Source: DATNPX01 sp036702975 (GTDB lineage: Bacteria; Cyanobacteriota; Vampirovibrionia; Obscuribacterales; Obscuribacteraceae). From it: 64,000 bases of DNA. Under the pieces are notes generated by a model. That model ran no database searches. It worked only from the letters and a program-made list of their open reading frames with translations, and was not told the origin of the DNA. Of this stretch, positions 16,434 to 24,006 are shown in pieces (the first letter of the stretch is position 1; each line of letters begins with the position of its first letter). The stretch covers positions 1 through 64,000 of the forward strand of contig DATNPX010000026.1 in NCBI GenBank assembly GCA_036702975.1, written 5' to 3'. A program made the translations under genes and the position numbers.

Positions 16434-18570
16434 TTTCTTCAAACTGCGCGCGCTCTTCCGGGGTAACACCCTTCATGGTCAGGTTGACACGATTGCGCTC
16501 GTCGATTTCGCGTACTTTGACGATCACTTTTTGACCGATTGAGACAACGTCTTCGACCTTCTCTACGCGACGATTTTCCAGTTGCGAAATATGAACCATG
16601 CCCTCTTTGCCTGGAAGCACTTCTACAAAGCAGCCCATCGGGATGATGCGAGTGACACGTCCAGAGTAAACGCCACCGACTTCGATGCGCTTGACGAGGC
16701 GAACGATCCAATCGCGCGCAGCTTCGCCGCCAGCGCCGTCAACACTTCCGATCAACACCGTGCCGTCATCCTCAATATCGATGGTGGCACCAGTCTCTTC
16801 GATGATCCGGCGAATCATCTTGCCGCCAGGGCCGATAACCGTACCGATATCTTCCGGATCGATATGAATGGTGATGATGCGAGGAGCCCAAGGAGAGAGC
16901 TCTTTGCGGGGCGCCGGCAGCACCGCTTCCATTTTGTCGATAATATGCAAACGTCCAGCCTTCGCCTGATCGAGGGCGACTCGCATGATGTCGATCGAGA
17001 TCCCCTCTATCTTGATGTCCATCTGCAAAGCAGTGATACCGTCTTTAGAACCGGCGACTTTGAAATCCATGTCGCCAAGGAAATCCTCTAAACCCTGAAT
17101 GTCGGAAAGGATTGCAAAGCGATCTCCTTCCAGGATGAGCCCCATTGCAATACCGCCGATGGTGTGGGAAAGAGGAACACCGGCATCAGCAAGAGCGAGA
17201 CTGGAACCGCAAGTCGACGCCATCGAAGTCGAGCCGTTAGATTCGAGCACTTCAGAGACCACGCGAATGGTGTAAGGAAATACATCGAGCGAAGGCAGTG
17301 CCGGAATCAGAGCACGTTCTGCAAGCGCACCGTGACCTATCTCGCGGCGACCCGGTCCACGACTGGGCTTTACTTCGCCAACCGAGAATCCAGGGAAGTT
17401 GTAGTGATGCATGTAACGCTTTTCAGTCTGAGGATCGATCGAGTCGAGCCTTTGGGCGTCGCTGCCGATACCAAGTGTCGCCACTGAGAGAACTTGCGTC
17501 GTTCCTCTGGTGAACAAACCAGTGCCATGCGCGCGGGGCAAGACACCAGTTTCAACGGTGATCGGACGAATCTCATTGCAACGACGACCGTCAGCTCTCA
17601 AGCCGGTTTCGAGTACTTGAGCGCGCATGAGTTCAGCTTCGTACAGCTCCAGGTATTCGGCAACGACTGAACCCTTGATGGAAGCTAAACGATGTTCTGG
17701 TCCAAGAGCCTCGATGGCCGCAATCACAGCTTGCTTTGCCTCATCAATAAAACCAGCGCGCACTTGTTTATCGGTAACGCCGTTCATCGACTGCTTGAGC
17801 TTTTCGGTCGTGTGCAGGCGGATCAAATCTTTTAGTTCGGCGTCTTCGGCTGGTCTTTCGAACTGCTTCTGCTGAATGCTGCGAGCCTGGAAGAACTGTC
17901 TTTGCACTTCCACCTGCTTCTTGATGATCTGGTGACCGTAATCGATAGCAGCGAGAACATCTTTTTCACCGACCAGTTTGCAACCAGCTTCTACCATCAT
18001 GATCGAGTTTTCTGTACCGGCAACGACGATGTCGATATCAGACTCATCCATCTGCTCATAAGAAGGATTGGCGATGAACTTACCACCAATACGAGCAACT
18101 CTAACTGCACCGACTGGACCGTTGAACGGCAATCCGGCAAGACCGATGGCTACTGAGGCCCCAAGCATGGCGAGAACATCCGGGGGATTGTCATGGTCAG
18201 CACTCATCGTCGTTGCGACGATCTGAACGTCGTTGCGATAGCCTTCCTTGAATAAGGGACGAATAGGGCGGTCGATAAGGCGGCTAGTGAGAATGGCTTT
18301 GTCAGGAGCCTTGCCTTCGCGGCGGCCAAAGCTGCCAGGTACGCGACCAACGGCGTAGAGCTTCTCTTCGTAGTCCACAAGCAGAGGGAAGTAATCAATG
18401 CCCTCCCGCACATTCTTGCTCTCTGTAGCAGTGACGAGCACGACAGTATCACCACTACGGACCTCGACCGCGCCTCCGGCTTGTTTGGCTAATCGCCCGG
18501 TGCGAACAGTAACTTGCTTGCCGTCGATGTCGAATGTAGTAGTTTTCGGGTCTGTCGTCATTGTGTCCAT
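16420..18570 (-). CDS. pnp: Polynucleotide phosphorylase
   Basis: The 716-residue PNPase degrades RNA 3' to 5' with phosphate, releasing nucleoside diphosphates. Two RNase PH domains are visible, the first with GSFGRREGKAPDKAILTSRL and the second with VLSVATLGIGSDAQ, KRYMHHYNFPGFSVGE and the catalytic-site DAGVPLSHTIGGIAMGL region. A KH domain (IDPEDIGTVIGPGGKMIRRI) and a C-terminal S1 domain (VYSGRVTRIIPMGCFVEVLPGKEGMVHIS, read in two parts) follow. It lies downstream of rpsO in the classical order. A second ATG three codons in is an equally possible start. Its stop overlaps the next gene's start. Confidence 0.98.
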   Translation of the reverse strand: MDTMTTDPKTTTFDIDGKQVTVRTGRLAKQAGGAVEVRSGDTVVLVTATESKNVREGIDYFPLLVDYEEKLYAVGRVPGSFGRREGKAPDKAILTSRLIDRPIRPLFKEGYRNDVQIVATTMSADHDNPPDVLAMLGASVAIGLAGLPFNGPVGAVRVARIGGKFIANPSYEQMDESDIDIVVAGTENSIMMVEAGCKLVGEKDVLAAIDYGHQIIKKQVEVQRQFFQARSIQQKQFERPAEDAELKDLIRLHTTEKLKQSMNGVTDKQVRAGFIDEAKQAVIAAIEALGPEHRLASIKGSVVAEYLELYEAELMRAQVLETGLRADGRRCNEIRPITVETGVLPRAHGTGLFTRGTTQVLSVATLGIGSDAQRLDSIDPQTEKRYMHHYNFPGFSVGEVKPSRGPGRREIGHGALAERALIPALPSLDVFPYTIRVVSEVLESNGSTSMASTCGSSLALADAGVPLSHTIGGIAMGLILEGDRFAILSDIQGLEDFLGDMDFKVAGSKDGITALQMDIKIEGISIDIMRVALDQAKAGRLHIIDKMEAVLPAPRKELSPWAPRIITIHIDPEDIGTVIGPGGKMIRRIIEETGATIDIEDDGTVLIGSVDGAGGEAARDWIVRLVKRIEVGGVYSGRVTRIIPMGCFVEVLPGKEGMVHISQLENRRVEKVEDVVSIGQKVIVKVREIDERNRVNLTMKGVTPEERAQFEENGAS

Positions 18571-18730
18571 ATATTCAGTACCTATTCCTTAGCTGTGTTA
18601 TAGCTCGTCGCTGCGGTAATTTCGAAAATTGTCGCCATATAAGAGAAAGTCCGGTCTCACTTAGCAGCGAAAACCAGTGCACTTTTACTCTGTTGAATTG
18701 CTTTGACTCGAAGCCTTAAGGCCCGAACGC

Positions 18731-18764
18731 AAAAAACAAATAGGCGAGCGACTCGCCCGCCTAT
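18731..18764 (-). terminator. Terminator/attenuator between rpsO and pnp
   Basis: On the minus strand, just after the rpsO stop, GGCGAG-TCG-CTCGCC forms a strong hairpin with extra pairing from ATAGGC. TATTTGTTTTTTG follows it. It probably limits read-through from rpsO into pnp, or acts as an RNA-processing site, as known for rpsO-pnp in other bacteria. Confidence 0.85.
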
Positions 18765-18772
18765 CTAAATAG

Positions 18773-19042
18773 TTATCTTCTTAGCCCTAGCTTTTCGATG
18801 AGAGCCTTGTAGCGCTCCTGGCTTTCGCGACTGATGTATTGCAAAAGCCGACGGCGCTTGCCTACCATCATCAAGAGTCCGCGCCGGCTGTGGAAGTCTT
18901 TTGTATGAGTACGCAGGTGCTCGGTCAGCTGGTTGATTCTCTCAGTGAGCATCGCCACTTGAACTTCAGGCGAACCAGTGTCCTTCGCATGAACCTTGTT
19001 CGATTCAATCAGATCTTTCTTTTTTTCCGCTAAAAGTGCCAT
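18773..19042 (-). CDS. rpsO: 30S ribosomal protein S15
   Basis: The 89-residue protein matches S15 along its length: [58 protein letters not shown] and [13 protein letters not shown]15 binds 16S rRNA early in 30S assembly. A GGAAGAAG ribosome-binding site precedes the ATG. It is followed by a hairpin and then pnp. Confidence 0.98.
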   Translation of the reverse strand: MALLAEKKKDLIESNKVHAKDTGSPEVQVAMLTERINQLTEHLRTHTKDFHSRRGLLMMVGKRRRLLQYISRESQERYKALIEKLGLRR

Positions 19043-19492
19043 TTGAACTTCTTCCGTGTTTTACCTGTAATTTTTGGTGTTGATAATAATAGCATAAGTG
19101 GCTACAGGCACTGGTTTGAGCCAGTCAGTCCAAAGCACAGGCCAAGAATTAACCAGTATAGAGCTCTTTAATGTTAGGTTAAATAAGCGTCTGGCACAAA
19201 CCGTGGGACACCCAAAAGGGTGCCAACTGACTGTACGGCTTGATTTTACCGAAACACTGGCGGTCGAGGCTGCACTTTTGAGTGGCCTATCCCAGACTAG
19301 GAGCTCATGCTCCAAGAAGAGATATCTCTTGTATTCCCACTAGCAAACTGGCTGAAAGTAAGTCGCAATTCATCATCTATAAGCCAGATATAGGAAAACT
19401 AATTTCGAAAGTATTTGCTTTTGTCGAGCAACAGCCATAACAAACTCATCTCTTTGAAAGTTTGAAGCGCTACCGAATTTTTTCAAAATAGA

Positions 19493-19522
19493 ATTCAGAT
19501 TCAGATTCAGATTCAGATTTAG
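19493..19522. repeat. Short tandem hexamer repeat (ATTCAG)
   Basis: Four perfect ATTCAG units (19493-19516) are followed by one ATTTAG. The repeat lies in non-coding DNA. Copy number may vary between strains by slippage. Confidence 0.9.
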
Positions 19523-19800
19523 TTGCAGAAAAAGATTCGGAATTAACTGCAATGTTCTCTTTTTCCTGGTGAAAAATCGGGTGGTATCAAAATTCAAATT
19601 CTACAGTCACGTTCGTTGGACTCGAAAGCAGATCTTCGCCCTGCAGCAAGCGAGTCTCAGAAGATCAAAATTGAATACTGCAAACAACGGTTTTCGCCTA
19701 GAAACGGAAATACTCGCAACCGATTTGCGAATCGATCTGGGAATATTCGCAAAAACAAAAACAAACAATTGCATTTTATTGAAAGTCTTCGCGGTTTAAA

Positions 19801-19832
19801 AGAAGAAAAAAGAGGGCGCTTAATGCACCCTC
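19801..19832 (-). terminator. Intrinsic terminator of the ferredoxin gene
   Basis: On the minus strand GAGGGTGC-ATTAA-GCGCCCTC forms an eight-pair hairpin (one wobble) followed by TTTTTTCTTCT. It lies about 80 bases after the ferredoxin stop codon. Confidence 0.9.
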
Positions 19833-19913
19833 TTCAATATTTTGGCTTCCCGCCTAGGTTTTTGTCTGCCGAAGATCTGATTGATTCTCAACAAACCAAT
19901 TGCAAATTCCAAA

Positions 19914-20138
19914 CTATGGTTTTTGCAGTTCCGGCTTCCACTCGTCCAAGATTGCGCCTTCGATCGGGCATACCGAGAGGCATGCGCCGCAATCGATGCA
20001 GGTCGCATCATCAATGTAGGTGTACTTGGTGCCTTTGGTATTCTGCTTGCCTTCTGCCCAGTGAATGCACTCAACGGGGCAAACCGGAATACAGTCAGCA
20101 ATGCCTTCGCAGACGTCTGCAACGATTGTGTATGCCAT
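19914..20138 (-). CDS. Two-cluster bacterial ferredoxin
   Basis: The 74-residue electron carrier has a C-terminal 4Fe-4S motif of standard form (C47-x2-C50-x2-C53-x3-C57-P). Its N-terminal motif has C10, C16, C20 and C24 with wider spacing (C-x5-C-x3-C-P). That spacing resembles Azotobacter-type 7Fe ferredoxins, in which the first site may hold a 3Fe-4S or modified cluster. It is cytosolic. No partner oxidoreductase is adjacent; the indolepyruvate decarboxylase-like enzyme at 61 kb does not use ferredoxin. The gene has its own terminator and is divergent from the gene at 20317. Confidence 0.93.
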   Translation of the reverse strand: MAYTIVADVCEGIADCIPVCPVECIHWAEGKQNTKGTKYTYIDDATCIDCGACLSVCPIEGAILDEWKPELQKP

Positions 20139-20316
20139 CGGAAACTCCTCACAAACTCTTGTTAATTGGAAACGACTCTATGTAACTACTAAACCACAAC
20201 CAAAGCTATTATCGCTCAAAAGCCGAACAAATCAGCAACTTCTTAACAGAATTGAGGAGAACAAAAAATCGATTGTCATTAGTTGTATAAAAGATGACGA
20301 AAACAAGGAGCGCGAC

Positions 20317-20595
20317 ATGTCAGAGCAAACGATCAAGATTTTCAGTCCATCAGGACAGTACATGGGTTACTTCACCAATCCCAAAATCGAATTTTTTCCA
20401 GACTCCGACTATGACTTCACAGGCTCGTTCTTCGATGCCACAGGACAGTTGGTCAGCAAGATCGAATACAATCCGCAAGCTCTTCCCTACACAGCAGAGC
20501 TAGACGGCGTGCCAGACGCCAAGCACAAAAGATTGCACAGTGTCTACATTCAACACGCACGCAATCCAATCAAAATGTCAGGACGCGGCGAGTAA
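20317..20595 (+). CDS. Hypothetical 92-residue protein
   Basis: No family is recognised. The ATG at 20317 has AAGGAG six bases upstream. The frame is open further back, but those residues look non-coding. The protein is soluble with alternating hydrophobic strands (IKIFSPSGQYMGYFTNP, DFTGSFFDATGQLVSKIEY), suggesting a small beta-rich domain. It is divergent from ferredoxin. Confidence 0.65.
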   Translation: MSEQTIKIFSPSGQYMGYFTNPKIEFFPDSDYDFTGSFFDATGQLVSKIEYNPQALPYTAELDGVPDAKHKRLHSVYIQHARNPIKMSGRGE

Positions 20596-20636
20596 AAAGG
20601 GAACTTTATTACTGCACACTGCACTTCCAATTCACT

Positions 20637-20670
20637 GCTTGAAGCAACGTTTCAAGCTTGCAAATTTTGC
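20637..20670 (+). terminator. Possible terminator between convergent genes
   Basis: GCTTGAA and TTCAAGC (20637-20643, 20651-20657) form a hairpin 42 bases after the stop of the gene ending at 20595. A moderately T-rich stretch (TTGCAAATTTTGCGATTTT) follows it. It overlaps the last codons of the opposing gene. Confidence 0.4.
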
Positions 20671-21893
20671 GATTTTGGTTTTGGCAAAGTTTGCAGCCAA
20701 TCCATAAAAATCAGAACGAACAAAGTTGCATTCATCAACAATACAAGACGAGCCAAAAATTCGTTGCTTCGGAAGTAGCCTAACCATTCGAGAAAAGGCG
20801 ACGCTAAAAGCAAAAGACACTGTAGTTTCTTCCGTGCATTCGTGAGTTTCAGCACTCCGCTGACGCTAAACTCAGGCACAATGGCGAAGATTGAAAGTGC
20901 TAGAAGCAGTCCGTCATACACAAACACATGCGGACCTAAAATCACATAGCTCAAAGATGCCAAACAGATCGCATATTTGATCTGAGCAGTTTTTTTGCTG
21001 AAGAACCACAAAGTGCAGTTGAAAATTACTGCTACGATCGCCGACAGTGTTTCTTGCAAGCGGTCACTGCTTGGAAGCAGTTCATAGAGAGCACCGCGCA
21101 GATTGATCATCAAAGGAATATTCGGGTGTAGCAGTTCCTGAACATTCAACACTTGTGGATAGATAGTCAAATTGTGCACGCCAAGGGCGAGTATGGCGAA
21201 AGAAACGAACACCGATTCTACGAGTGCTGCCACCAGCATCGCGCGCCAGCGAAAATGCATCAATAGAGGCGCACCCAGAAGAAGTAAAAATTGAAATTTT
21301 ACTGTGCTAAACGCGATAGCGATACCACATACAGTATCGTTTTTTCGCATAAAAGCGGCAAAAAAGAAGGCCGCCAGTCCAACCAGCAAACACGCCGATT
21401 GTCCAAGCCAGTAGTTATTGAAAAAAAACACAGAGCCGATCAATAGAGCATATGCAAGCAAAAGTTCAGAGGCGGTGTCGGTCTTTGCTATCTGTTTGCG
21501 CAGGTAAAATAATCCGGCAAATGCAACCGCAAATGAAGATAGAAGCCACACCCCGAAAGCTTGAATGCGTGGCAGCAACGCAAAAGGAATGAATAATGGA
21601 TAAAGAAACGGCGGATAAGGAAGAAATTTGAAATACTCTATCGCCGCTTTCGAGACATTTTGGCTGCTCAAAAATGCGGTGCGTGCCGATTCGTCATACA
21701 CATATCGTCCTTGACCGGCAAGCACCATTTTGGCAAGCCAATAAACCTTGAGGAAGTCTATGAATGAGGCACCATTTTGCGCCGACATTTGCGCAAATCG
21801 AGTTTCGTCCAGACAGAGAACCAACATAACTGTCGAGCAGGCCGCAATAGCCAGAACAGCAAACAGATACCCTTTGTTAAGCAGCCCGGTCAT
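20652..21893 (-). CDS. Multi-pass membrane protein, GT87-like (DUF2029) glycosyltransferase
   Basis: The 413-residue protein has about ten hydrophobic helices. After the first helix an extracytoplasmic loop carries SFIDFLKVYWLAKMVLAGQGRYVYD, read in two parts over residues 43-67. Then comes FLPYPPFLYPLFIPFALLP, the pattern of GT87/DUF2029 enzymes with their catalytic Asp after helix 1 and a YPP motif. Such enzymes transfer mannose or other sugars from polyprenyl-phosphate donors on the outer face of the inner membrane. Overall conservation looks modest, so GT-C superfamily membership is more certain than the exact activity. It has no operon partner. Confidence 0.65.
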   Translation of the reverse strand: MTGLLNKGYLFAVLAIAACSTVMLVLCLDETRFAQMSAQNGASFIDFLKVYWLAKMVLAGQGRYVYDESARTAFLSSQNVSKAAIEYFKFLPYPPFLYPLFIPFALLPRIQAFGVWLLSSFAVAFAGLFYLRKQIAKTDTASELLLAYALLIGSVFFFNNYWLGQSACLLVGLAAFFFAAFMRKNDTVCGIAIAFSTVKFQFLLLLGAPLLMHFRWRAMLVAALVESVFVSFAILALGVHNLTIYPQVLNVQELLHPNIPLMINLRGALYELLPSSDRLQETLSAIVAVIFNCTLWFFSKKTAQIKYAICLASLSYVILGPHVFVYDGLLLALSIFAIVPEFSVSGVLKLTNARKKLQCLLLLASPFLEWLGYFRSNEFLARLVLLMNATLFVLIFMDWLQTLPKPKSQNLQA

Positions 21894-22070
21894 CTGAGTT
21901 TCACGAGGGTTTTCAGGATAAGTAGATGATACGTCTTGAAATGAGAGAGTCGGTCAGGCGGTTATGACCAGCCCAAAGCCAGCAGTCAATAAATGTTATC
22001 AGCCCAGGTTGCATTAACTGAGAAGCAAACCGTCAATTACTCAAATTTTCCAAAAGCAAAAAGTTGCCAA

Positions 22071-22243
22071 ATAAAAAGAGCAGCCGGAGGGAAGGCTGCT
22101 CTTTAGACCTCGGAAACTTCAAATCCTCACTTCGAGGTTCTGGGGGGCTTTGGTGAGGGTCGAGATGTAATCAAGATGAGTCACCGAGGTGCAACGGCCG
22201 ATATCAATTCAAACCAGCACATTACGGTTATAGCATCGGGGAC
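22071..22243 (-). ncRNA. Candidate structured small RNA with intrinsic terminator
   Basis: No gene lies between 21894 and 22396, yet the minus strand ends in a textbook terminator: 11-pair stem AAAGAGCAGCC/GGCTGCTCTTT (22075-22085 with 22094-22104), then TTTTTAT. Upstream in the same RNA, ACCTCGG (about 22180) can pair with CCGAGGT (about 22107) and enclose an inner CCTCAC/GTGAGG helix. GTCGAG at the 5' end can pair with CTCGAC. A TATATA -10-like element lies at 22252-22257. A transcript of about 170 bases would result, within the size range of 6S-like RNAs. I do not recognise a known family. Confidence 0.45.
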
Positions 22244-22396
22244 TCGACGGTCTATATAGGGTTTAGTGTAATTGTTTATAGGGGCTCCTATGTTCTGGGC
22301 TTAATTTCGGATACATTTATTACGGGAACGGTGGGGCGAGCAGGCCTAACCGTTTTGGGCTATTCAATCGTTCATACATAGTCAGGAAGCAACTAA

Positions 22397-23665
22397 ATGA
22401 CCGAGCCTGGTGGGCCAACCAGAAACGATACCGGCGAGCGCCGCGTTTTGATTGTTGAGCCGAGAGGCGAGGATCTGGAGCTTTGCAAGTCAAGCATCCT
22501 CAAACAATCGCACTTATATGACATCGAAACAGCAACTTCGGCGAACGAGGCATTGACCCAGCTTGCTACCGGATTTTTTGACGTCATTGTCTTAAGTTAT
22601 GAGCTTCCAGATGCTGACGGCAGCGAGTTCATCAAGCGAGTGCATGCCAGAACTCCAAACTGCCCGCTCGTCGTTTTGACCACTATCGACAGTACAGAAT
22701 TGGCCTTGCAGGTCTTGCGCTCAGGCGCCAGCGACTACCTGCCCAAAATTGGGGAATATCATAAATTCCTGCCGCGAACTATAACCACCAACTTGCAGCG
22801 CGCAGTGCTTTTGGAAAATCTGCGCGAGACGTATCAACGAGTCGAGCAATCATCAAAGGAAGAGGCCCTTCTCAACCGGCTCATTGTCAGCATACATAGT
22901 TCGCTCGACCTGGCTGATATCGTCGAAAACGCAGTTAGCAGCCTGTCTTCAGAATTAGGCATCTCAAGAGCGATTATCTGCCTCACATCTGATCCGACAA
23001 GTGATATTCGCATCGTGCGTCAATTGACGAAATCACATTTGAAGCCGATTTCGGAGAAAAGCTCTATCTTCGCTCGTTATCACGATTTACTTCTGGACAT
23101 TGGCGAACGAAGACCTCTCGTGGTTATGCAAGACGACACCTTCCCATTTGCTAAAGACGTTCACTCAGAGCTGGTTAAGTACGAAATTCTCTCCATGATT
23201 ATGGTGCCCCTCGTCTATCGAGGCAGACTGCTCGGACTTTTACATCTGGATCAAAACGACCATCCGCGCCTGTGGACGGTCGGAGAGATGAACTTATTGA
23301 CCCGCATCGCCAACCAGCTGGCGATAGCGATCAGCCAGGCACGACTACACCAGATCGTCGAAACGCAAAGCTCAAGCATCGATAAGTTGACTGAGTTATG
23401 CAGCACATTGAGTTCAGTCGTTAACTCAACACGGGAATTTACAGAGCGTCACCAGAGTCGCGAAAAAGTACGCGTGAAGCTCAGTAGCCGCGAGATTGAA
23501 GTATTGCGAAAAGTGGCAGCAGGCTTATCCAACAAAGAGATAGCGGAATCTTTGCACATCACCGAAGGCACCACGGAAGTGCACGTAAGTAGATTGAGAA
23601 AGAAGCTCAACCTGGCCAGCAGAGCTGCTTTAGTGCGTTATTCCTACGAAAATCACCTTTTGTAA
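22397..23665 (+). CDS. Response regulator: degenerate receiver, GAF, LuxR-type HTH
   Basis: This 422-residue regulator has a receiver-like domain (about 16-135), a GAF domain (about 165-320) and a C-terminal LuxR/FixJ DNA-binding domain (KLSSREIEVLRKVAAGLSNK through HVSRLRKKLN). In the receiver the usual phospho-acceptor Asp is Ser67 (VIVLSYELPDADG). The acidic pair after strand 1 is Glu-Pro (VLIVEPRGED). The switch Thr and the Lys are kept. Phosphorylation in the normal way is therefore unlikely, and control may come through ligand binding to the GAF domain or protein contacts. The domain order resembles other GAF-LuxR regulators. No sensor kinase is adjacent. Confidence 0.85.
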   Translation: MTEPGGPTRNDTGERRVLIVEPRGEDLELCKSSILKQSHLYDIETATSANEALTQLATGFFDVIVLSYELPDADGSEFIKRVHARTPNCPLVVLTTIDSTELALQVLRSGASDYLPKIGEYHKFLPRTITTNLQRAVLLENLRETYQRVEQSSKEEALLNRLIVSIHSSLDLADIVENAVSSLSSELGISRAIICLTSDPTSDIRIVRQLTKSHLKPISEKSSIFARYHDLLLDIGERRPLVVMQDDTFPFAKDVHSELVKYEILSMIMVPLVYRGRLLGLLHLDQNDHPRLWTVGEMNLLTRIANQLAIAISQARLHQIVETQSSSIDKLTELCSTLSSVVNSTREFTERHQSREKVRVKLSSREIEVLRKVAAGLSNKEIAESLHITEGTTEVHVSRLRKKLNLASRAALVRYSYENHLL

Positions 23666-24006
23666 GCGCCTTAAACGGGTAAGATATTACTCATGACAAC
23701 AGGCGTTTTTGCCACCATCGCTTCAATGTGACCTTTTTTTAACTGTACACCAACCGATCAGATTGGCGGCCACAGCGCTCCCACAGGGACAAAAGTCAGG
23801 TTTACAAGAAGATGAGGCAGAGAAAATGCTGTCTGCCCTTCAAAAGACCTATCATAGTCTGGAGAAGGCTTTCACTCCCCTTGCTCGAGCGTTTAGCAAT
23901 GTTGTTTACGCCAAGTAGATTGCGTCCAAGGCAGTCCAAGTCTATGAATACGGCAGATACTACGAATTTAGGATGCGGCATCCAAAATTGCTGTAGTCGC
24001 TAGACC
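23666..24006. other. 341-bp gap with a doubtful small frame
   Basis: A plus-strand frame ending at 23918 reads EDEAEKMLSALQKTYHSLEK, which looks like an amphipathic helix and could be a small protein. It has only TTG starts (23709 or 23763) and no ribosome-binding site, so I do not call it. No terminator or other element is obvious. Confidence 0.3.

Larger units (their letters stand above)
19043..19913. other. Gene-poor stretch of about 870 bp
   Basis: I see no convincing gene between rpsO and the ferredoxin gene. The stretch holds two adjacent palindromes, GGAGC-TCAT-GCTCC (19300-19313) and AAGAGATATCTCTT (19317-19330). A third hairpin, GACACCC-AAAA-GGGTGCC, lies near 19206-19223. A hexamer repeat is at 19493-19522 and the ferredoxin terminator at 19801-19832. 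A minus-strand frame at 19061-19315 has no family resemblance or start signal. The clustered hairpins could belong to an unrecognised RNA, or to the rpsO leader for those nearest 19043. Confidence 0.5.

Noticed and set aside
19061..19315. Minus-strand frame of 84 codons upstream of rpsO
   Set aside because: Composition and hydrophobic pattern look random; no start signal or recognisable domain.
19493..19522. Hexamer repeat considered as a CRISPR-like array
   Set aside because: Units are only 6 bp and abut directly, with no spacers and no cas genes nearby.
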